Virus record (IMG/VR): IMGVR_UViG_3300023116_006113
Location: 1-20,937 of that record
DNA length: 20,937 nucleotides
Reading direction: 5' to 3' (one strand)
Origin: a virus
In this document: positions 18,801 through 20,937 of the stretch, in pieces
Layout: each line of letters begins with the position of its first letter
Numbering within the stretch: the first letter of the stretch is position 1
Notes under the pieces: generated by a model
The model's database searches: none
Told to the model about the DNA's origin: nothing
Seen by the model: the letters and a program-made list of their open reading frames with translations, nothing else
Made by a program: the position numbers and the translations under genes

Positions 18801-20293
18801 TCAATTTTAGTTGTTACGGTTAGAACTAATTTCTGATTTGGTTGTCCTAAATTTGTATCGACAACTTTAATACTTTCAATAGAACGAGTGTCGGACAGAG
18901 GTCCAACAATTCTGTTCTCTTGTACTAAAGTATCAAACTCTCCTTCCTCATCAATAGTTGGTTGATACCGAGAGAATGCAACCCCAATTTTTTCATAGTA
19001 CGCATCAAGATCTGCCTTTTCGGCATATTCCATGATGGTAATTTTGTGGTGAGAATAATCAGGGACAGCAAGTGTTTGAATATTTCCCTTTTGATAATAT
19101 ACTTTACCTACGTTATCATTTACTTTGTAAAGTGGAGAGTTGCTTGATAAATCTCCATCTTTGATAGTAAACTGCCATAGATAGCAACCACCAGTTAGAT
19201 TAAAGATAGATGTTCTTTCCTGATTACTATCTGCAGGATCTGGAACGTATAGTGGTCTGACAATTGTTCTACGAAGGTCATAACCAACAAGTGAACAACC
19301 TCTAGGTACAATAGCACCACCAGTAGATGCATTAAACTTCCAATAGATATTGTCTGGGTTAGAAAGATCAATAATTGAATTATCGTTCCATTCACCAGTT
19401 GTTTGATTAAAATTAAATACAGGTAGTTCACCTAAAGATTCAGGTTCGTTACGATCAAGAGGATCTAGTGCTCCATTAATACCATCTTCAATAATTCCAA
19501 AAAGAATATCTAATGCTGATTTAACATCAGCACACGTTTCAATTTGCCCATAAGGAATGTTTGCACCAGTTTGTCCATAAATTGATGGACCTACAGAAAT
19601 ACTAGGGTCAACATATTGTGTAAATGCTGAACCTAATCCTAACTCAGTTAGATAATTTGGATGTTCTAATGCAGGAACATCAGCATTTGCAATAATTAAT
19701 TTTGTAATACCAAGAGCGTTTTGAAATACCTCAATAGATTCATCTTGCTCATTGGCAATTAACGAAGGGTCGTTTTGATAAATTAAACCAGCATCAAATA
19801 CTTTATCATTACCACCAAATTTAATATTATAAATGACTTGATCAAGAACATCAAGCACGTCATCAATACAATCTAGCGCACTACCAGTTGGAGGAACAAA
19901 ACCAGCATTAGCAGGATTTGCAATCATTCTTGCATATGCTTCATATGCAATAAATGACTTGTTAGTTTCAATTAAATTACCAGCGTCATAATATCTATTT
20001 CTTGCTAAATTACTACCACCAACACTATAGTTTACAAGACCTGGACGGTTATCAATATAGTGATCACCAGGCATCAACATAATGCTAAACTGGTCAAATC
20101 TGTCGTTGTTTGCACCTGGTTGATATGAGAATCTTGCTACCTCAAGAAATGCTCTCTGAATAGTCTTAAATGGACGTAATGGAGAGTTACCTCTATTGTC
20201 TAGTTCGTCCGTTGCGTTAAAATCATCCGGTGATACATACAAGTATTTTCCAGTTTTGCTGGAATACAGATTATCAAGTCTGGTAAGAGACAT
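9869..20293 (-). CDS. Giant virion structural/tail fibre protein (3474 aa)
   Basis: The protein fills half the window without interruption. Residues 1-90 look like a right-handed beta-helix start (GNSPLRPFKTIQRAF, then MLMPGDHYI). The helix appears to resume near SLVGYDLRRTIVRP, after an inserted helical module at 103-205. That module recurs at about 852-953. Residues about 574-684 (WGMCGMWANGAKATGFKS region) and about 1938-2031 (HTFEYLGFGPGNYSTGFPL region) are blocks I recall as common in marine T4-like phage fibre proteins. Short modules with a YYVI core recur near 16690 and 11640. The last third has fibre-type motifs such as GNLRV, VEINGA, GNTRI and GNTKI. The C-terminus (residues about 3370-3474) lacks a collar domain. 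I infer a long tail fibre or baseplate-attached structural protein exposed on the virion. The tail-fibre neighbours and the late promoter support this. No clear Shine-Dalgarno precedes the ATG. The exact T4 counterpart cannot be named. Confidence 0.85.
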   Translation of the reverse strand: MSLTRLDNLYSSKTGKYLYVSPDDFNATDELDNRGNSPLRPFKTIQRAFLEVARFSYQPGANNDRFDQFSIMLMPGDHYIDNRPGLVNYSVGGSNLARNRYYDAGNLIETNKSFIAYEAYARMIANPANAGFVPPTGSALDCIDDVLDVLDQVIYNIKFGGNDKVFDAGLIYQNDPSLIANEQDESIEVFQNALGITKLIIANADVPALEHPNYLTELGLGSAFTQYVDPSISVGPSIYGQTGANIPYGQIETCADVKSALDILFGIIEDGINGALDPLDRNEPESLGELPVFNFNQTTGEWNDNSIIDLSNPDNIYWKFNASTGGAIVPRGCSLVGYDLRRTIVRPLYVPDPADSNQERTSIFNLTGGCYLWQFTIKDGDLSSNSPLYKVNDNVGKVYYQKGNIQTLAVPDYSHHKITIMEYAEKADLDAYYEKIGVAFSRYQPTIDEEGEFDTLVQENRIVGPLSDTRSIESIKVVDTNLGQPNQKLVLTVTTKIDHGYFKDQFVAILNTGLDEETNGTFKIASINPNNPRVFTYEIPGKVSAGLGLINNNTYQVGTGLSNNAVAQAEIDSVESASPYVFNCSIRSTWGMCGMWANGAKATGFKSMVVAQYTGVSLQKDDRAFIRYDEFTNTWNQASLTDAFSSVPYHAKGDAYWKDDWRNFHIRASEDSFIQCVSVFAVGFFDHFLMESGGDMSITNSNSNFGNTSLHSIGHKGYSFNQDKGGYITDIIPPKALSGGYSSNPNIPSTNSEKIAYYPVDIATSNDLTNKTRLYLGSEDVYDPSDRPAATLNGYRIGARPDEKLFVKLEEVSPGSGQNFSATLTPTGVNTFQVGVDFLNPTGISIDNYSQDAANLINANKQFIQEEVYSYITTKNDNLLTNSNISIATCKRDIGYYVDAIVQDLRLGGNINSVQAAEAYFVGGQLTYIQNELNQTVDALGVVKDLCIAAMRNFDYLLTDCSATITAPATDTDVITLPPGKTTAGIVVGMKVEAYNAINTTNNTEPSGNPNNIIPSDTYVIEIISDNQFRIGEKGQYIFGTDPGQFFDPSPTDKKITQNISGLNLWFTMRDETISTTQDNIVAVRDGIFSTTRTLYDDTVIQDVVSVGEEECSNVASIISGLFEDIITILSSDFGEDGVDRIEPTTDFSELSKRATLFRVSGGNPHEMETGTAVRLVPKAAQGTNPDPRVIRLPKGFETNTKYYVIAPGRNTAPENYSSGTAFNGSDQTVFMLASTLENARAGNYIYSPETDSINPEVVIEVNQYIIDTSYDLYQFEADLGNFGGGTIINTTLAHSFDKPAAGLSPQKVFFRQIDVDTPLPDRTVVQGQNSFQLPVNPQDEYFVRYQTNTSFSIHPTQNDALNDVNRVTLTGTGKFIVFANKRFSPLKFDPKPISYGVTTSTTGQWYLQCEDNSSDPTNILGRITIPEDTSYSGSAPSATRSTDTFFERVIDGRVKEDRVYKLRYVIPKYLETVRDPLNGFVIKVRTDDKRRLRPQKVILKPVDINFHSDNEGYDSLSVATFINNGPFNNDFVNTGEKLGRTSTVYSANGVLNSVKYDPYINPKIVEATGSKTVFSIQSAKVITQTRFEGGQNVDYKYLELTTFDHTVTNPAIKNDRFTVVEIDAPDGIGFVGNTTISNNSNFIQWSGGSSGTGYLHGYFTTSNPVNTPKSSNGQKYYLIIRNIIDGSIEYNPFIPTQFFQGGSSVSTSLVRANLLSKPDSIGDVDGKSKSSRDDYLYAVAGSTIYTMTPGDIITDDNGNDYYIDSVEDAGEIEDTFYIFDIEELKERIPGQQDGIYYLTCLKGDFSPFPTGPGVGNNFKNFKFSQPISYLYPQDYKNDPFWFEQIDATLNDPPATSSAADNYTHGLVTVNDARYSETKEVVNYLTDTPALTEYSYTNNIQLGIDARIRAQSGNAESGAEDRKIPIKGINDYISDSKLYVELRRPSIARSGNHTFEYLGFGPGNYSTGFPLRQEVILTDAQDFYAQSKREDGGIVFYTGLNSNGDLYIGNKKVNAITGEETFLESAQLIGSEDEDDNVGASLVTTFESPVTFNNKITVNGSASFNQPVTIAVDAQDAIDPVSSLRIQSLIDTVNLSEDPTLSRANFLNRELGDIVLSKNKISSAIFKFNGRGNTAFTAQTYSIRTHYMTEQDEFGDFVLDRPSNMTPEQSNFIYNANNQLTITSNRLFPNQRVSYYLENPSPGDLLLKGKEVGRSGSWGWIYANTFTTIPNDQIGIVSTPKFNTVTQQYEIGVGTGIPDYDATNLVRFQWSIQGGSQLTNQDIFNTYSLSSESLIRVAGITGDLSSILNGTFSIFADTYNTNSPFIDIVVNQQISSIDIVEDWETYQPNAVFESSQSVWKEMGVIGAEAIRTETNIIGQYKVGINTVARSAHSDYYNQYVNSATTDPRANLDVFGTTFISGRTLQEYRNPTYAEDALNRPLDDQDNALLVGGNAYSPDDEATLRVSTTNGGRVGINTTNDQLNGTADGQVFNKDFSIQGSAAISGNLRVEQDVEINGAPSEVWSGSYVEADLTSLAPIFNFVNTSATTEFNAGGYLDTVRLFDITTGSQTINIGTNAANDINQSETTLFNLHTTSTNSTINLGTVPTGTGSNVSELTVGGAIGSPNTSFFRIKNYRTIFDGKLVIRGGASQTNNRGIIEAEGIENFDFLTDGVRTLNIGTRVGTLNIAGSTGTTTVRNSLDVLGSALVKSDITLEGGLRNSNVGIERNIFGNLFATTLECDAAGIVTLTLDTNSNLSGGETVQIYLSEEEYVPAGTTTIISATPTSPVITYQSSGPETTNPIAVTGVVIQIGVGNSQSVGDLETNNLNVDYYQLITELAPSRTVTGVTGTYKLLFDFNYFVEGNPVKFTDVGNLTQVLVDTEYYVISSEGSSVSNTSGVSGVILSATPNGPAIPISLVGGATDPGNARIILSQTQINTGGSQVWGGPTFDNGDGTYRLFVNNPTGIVANQILLINAEVLQTVNEPNFNFPYYVDVLRAQDRTALVEHPDGTRIDGLGKEEAATFIFPSPISPTDTNLNVGEFTAVVEPGDLFRLNADSNSAEWVRITNVNLSNAQSLIVNDGNFGPNEEDPAINTFKVVSTSGNTRIIGDLTIGYDTNQFSLLDDDIVNSQEISARTSRSSSTAFGGGGLNETGGGTLRVHNSIELSGNPLTTTPERQYMVITNGEFPRFFVETATGNTSLFGGASGSNFTIYRDEFFASGPWSKLSESSATNEMFRVEGNTGNTKIAGTLRSGNDLNVGTLETPGATETPVNFFTSRFSVDAQTGSTISGESLTITGQLSATPNSGTPIFDVQDLGISGAKSFTINQNASINAFGQQFFYNANGGRKTIFVSEQGNTDLTARLLEPNIIYAVRPTSDLILKLPEINVLSGDLIKIIDVGGALNSSVNLVIRHSGPIQGQLGGTTIGGLSSSFGGGELVVNTPNAAFGLIYLSNSDSEGNSIPGANQGWYLTEI
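17436..17740 (-). repeat. Helical module, copy 2, inside the giant fibre gene
   Basis: Residues about 852-953 begin DAANLINANKQFIQEEVYSY and continue with C-x-x-DIGYYVDAI and DLRLGGN. They align with copy 1 at 19679-19987. The copies are diverged, so they are an old protein-domain duplication or a shuffled domain. Confidence 0.7.
19679..19987 (-). repeat. Helical module, copy 1, inside the giant fibre gene
   Basis: Residues about 103-205 begin DAGNLIETNKSFIAYEAYAR, followed by C-x-DDVLDVLDQVI and IKFGGN. Shared positions with copy 2 are NLI, NK-x-FI, E-x-Y, C-x-x-D, the VD/LD pair and GGN. The module interrupts the presumed beta-helix. Confidence 0.7.
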
Positions 20294-20307
20294 AATTATT
20301 GCCGTTG

Positions 20308-20336
20308 CTGGTATTCTTCTGTGTTATTTATACCAG
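20308..20336. repeat. Small inverted repeat across the late promoter
   Basis: CTGGTAT (20308-20314) and ATACCAG (20330-20336) are perfect 7-bp arms around a 15-base loop. One arm overlaps the TATAAATA box. The structure could form in read-through RNA from the tRNA cluster, but 7 bp may be chance. Confidence 0.4.
20325..20332 (-). promoter_or_regulatory. T4-type late promoter (TATAAATA) for the fibre operon
   Basis: The exact T4 late promoter octamer TATAAATA is present on the minus strand, 31 nt before the ATG at 20293 and just after the last tRNA gene. In T4-like phages this box is read by host RNA polymerase with the phage sigma-like gp55 and the clamp gp45. It is the only good promoter I see for the fibre operon. 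Confidence 0.75.
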
Positions 20337-20345
20337 AGATATGAA

Positions 20346-20417
20346 CTCCCCCGGCAGGATTCGAACCTGCGACCAATCGATTAACAGTCGATGGCTCTAC
20401 CGCTGAGCTACAGAGGA
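20346..20417 (-). tRNA. tRNA-Asn(GTT)
   Basis: The full cloverleaf is visible. The acceptor is TCCTCTG with CGGGGGA, the D-arm GCTC/GAGC, the anticodon stem ATCGA/TCGAT around loop CTGTTAA (anticodon GTT) and the T-arm GCAGG/CCTGC with TTCGAAT. The discriminator is G and CCA is not encoded. It is the last tRNA before the fibre operon. Confidence 0.96.
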
Positions 20418-20419
20418 AT

Positions 20420-20443
20420 ATTCGCTATTCGCAAATAGCGAAT
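20420..20443. repeat. 10-bp inverted repeat in the Ala-Asn tRNA spacer
   Basis: ATTCGCTATT (20420-20429) and AATAGCGAAT (20434-20443) are perfect arms around a 4-base loop. They occupy the whole 25-base spacer and reach the discriminator base of tRNA-Ala. Confidence 0.85.
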
Positions 20444-20515
20444 GGAGAATAGGAGACTCGAACTCCTGACAGCCTGCTTGCAAAGCAGGTGCTCTACCAA
20501 CTGAGCTAATTCCCC
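20443..20515 (-). tRNA. tRNA-Ala(TGC)
   Basis: The acceptor GGGGAAT pairs with ATTCTCC and contains the G3-T70 pair that is the alanine identity determinant. The anticodon stem CCTGC/GCAGG encloses TTTGCAA (anticodon TGC). The D-arm GCTC/GAGC and T-loop TTCGAGT are normal. The discriminator is A and CCA is not encoded. Confidence 0.97.
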
Positions 20516-20518
20516 ATG

Positions 20519-20570
20519 ATGTTTTTGTGCAATCATCAACGAATAATAACGTTTTTGAGCACAAAAACAT
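20519..20570. repeat. 12-bp inverted repeat in the spacer before tRNA-Ala
   Basis: ATGTTTTTGTGC (20519-20530) and GCACAAAAACAT (20559-20570) pair perfectly across a 28-base loop. A competing local hairpin is also possible, because GTTTTTG at 20551-20557 pairs with CAAAAAC at 20562-20568. Confidence 0.8.
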
Positions 20571-20578
20571 GTTTTTTG

Positions 20579-20650
20579 TCATCTGTCTGGGAATCGAACC
20601 CAGTTTCCATGTGTGTTGTCCACCCGTCCTTACCAATAGACTAACAGATG
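20579..20650 (-). tRNA. tRNA-like gene with an abnormal anticodon arm; isotype not assignable
   Basis: The acceptor CATCTGT pairs fully with ACAGATG, with discriminator A. The D-arm GTCT/GGAC contains TTGGTAA, and the T-arm CTGGG/CCCAG has TTCGATT. The anticodon region is wrong for a working tRNA. The best fold, GGGTG/CACAT around GACAACA, has a mismatch and no T at position 33; read literally the anticodon would be CAA. It starts at the base right after the encoded CCA of tRNA-Thr. It may be a degenerate tRNA, a divergent tRNA or a tRNA-like RNA. Confidence 0.6.
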
Positions 20651-20727
20651 TGGAGCCACAAGTCGGACTTGAACCGACGACCTACGGTTTACAAAACCGT
20701 TGCTCTATCCAGCTGAGCTATAGTGGC
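20651..20727 (-). tRNA. tRNA-Thr(TGT) with encoded CCA
   Basis: The anticodon stem ACGGT/ACCGT encloses TTTGTAA (anticodon TGT). The D-arm is GCTC/GAGC and the T-arm GTCGG/CCGAC with TTCAAGT. The acceptor GCCACTA pairs with TTGTGGC except for one T-T mismatch at position 6-67. The 3' end TCCA encodes CCA at 20651-20653, the only encoded CCA in this cluster. Confidence 0.95.
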
Positions 20728-20730
20728 GAA

Positions 20731-20779
20731 TGCTAATGTAGGACTTACTAGGCAGCGTCTGCTGATGCCTACATTAGCA
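20731..20779. repeat. 12-bp inverted repeat in the Asp-Thr tRNA spacer
   Basis: TGCTAATGTAGG (20731-20742) and CCTACATTAGCA (20768-20779) pair perfectly. The 25-base interior holds a further small stem, CAGC/GCTG. The element fills nearly the whole 53-base spacer. It has no tRNA arms. Confidence 0.85.
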
Positions 20780-20780
20780 A

Positions 20781-20854
20781 CGGGACTGATGGGACTCGAA
20801 CCCACGACTTCCTGCGTGACAGGCAGGCGCTCTAACCGACTGAGCTACAACCCC
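20781..20854 (-). tRNA. tRNA-Asp(GTC)
   Basis: The acceptor GGGGTTG pairs with CAGTCCC using two G-T pairs. The anticodon stem CCTGC/GCAGG encloses CTGTCAC (anticodon GTC). The D-arm is GCTC/GAGC and the T-arm GTGGG/CCCAT with TTCGAGT. The discriminator is G, as expected for aspartate, and CCA is not encoded. Confidence 0.96.
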
Positions 20855-20858
20855 AAGG

Positions 20859-20937
20859 TGTCGATGAGAGGACTTGAACCTCCATGGATTGCTCCACTGG
20901 AACCTAAACCCAGCGCGTATACCAATTCCGCCACATC
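20859..20937 (-). tRNA. tRNA-Leu(TAG), 5' end cut by the window
   Basis: The anticodon stem CTGGG/TCCAG encloses TTTAGGT (anticodon TAG). The variable arm TGGA-GCAA-TCCA marks a class II tRNA. The T-arm is GGAGG/CCTCT with TTCAAGT. The 3' acceptor strand CATCGAC predicts a 5' GTCGATG, of which only GATG lies in the window, so three bases are missing. It ends four bases before tRNA-Asp. Confidence 0.95.

Noticed and set aside
9869-20293. The giant protein as a bacterial adhesin or toxin
   Set aside because: No signal peptide, secretion domain or calcium-binding RTX nonapeptides are visible. The late promoter, tRNA cluster and collar-protein neighbours point to a phage virion protein.
20397-20736. 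Open frames of 60-80 codons across the tRNA cluster on both strands
   Set aside because: They are translations of tRNA sequence; peptides such as SSVGRAP and FESPILH are the usual signature of a tRNA misread as protein.
20731-20779. A further tRNA gene between Asp and Thr
   Set aside because: The 12-bp stem is too long for an acceptor, and there is no D-arm, T-loop TTC or anticodon arm inside its 25-base interior.

Overview
The window looks like part of a large, lytic, T4-like marine myovirus genome, most likely a cyanophage. The evidence is one strongly minus-oriented gene block, A+T-rich DNA, an exact T4-type late promoter octamer (TATAAATA) before the main structural operon, a compact phage-style tRNA array, and fibre proteins built from modules I recognise from marine T4-like phages. 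No host gene, integrase, insertion sequence or CRISPR array is visible. The assignment rests on reading protein motifs, not on a database search.

All genes lie on the minus strand, so the functional order runs from high to low coordinates. The right end (20346-20937) holds a tRNA cluster: Leu(TAG, cut by the window edge), Asp(GTC), Thr(TGT), a tRNA-like gene with an abnormal anticodon arm, Ala(TGC) and Asn(GTT). The three longer spacers between these genes are each filled by a perfect inverted repeat of 10-12 bp. A late promoter at 20325-20332 then introduces the tail-fibre operon.

The operon opens with a 3474-residue giant fibre or virion protein (9869-20293). It has a beta-helix-like N-terminus, a duplicated helical module and a fibre-like C-terminal part. 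Three short-tail-fibre-like proteins follow with almost no spacing (376, 303 and 1559 residues). Each has a phage tail-collar domain and two HxH motifs of the kind that bind metal in T4 gp12. The 1559-residue member also carries about eight N-terminal Ig-like domains. A 358-residue protein with an embedded tail-fibre assembly chaperone motif comes next, possibly from its own late promoter, followed by two overlapping genes of unknown function (125 and 338 residues).

The block ends at a strong intrinsic terminator (622-656). The downstream arm of that hairpin also supplies the likely ribosome binding site for the next gene, the N-terminal 206 codons of an SF2 DEAH helicase that runs off the left edge. 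The helicase is visibly richer in G+C than the AT-rich genes before it.

Taken together this is a host-recognition module: a giant fibre, three collar/receptor-binding proteins and a probable assembly chaperone, flanked by translation-support tRNAs and a nucleic-acid helicase. I found no clear sign of a wholly new system. The least explained elements are the tRNA-spacer hairpins, the abnormal tRNA-like gene, the duplicated module in the giant protein, and the two orphan genes.
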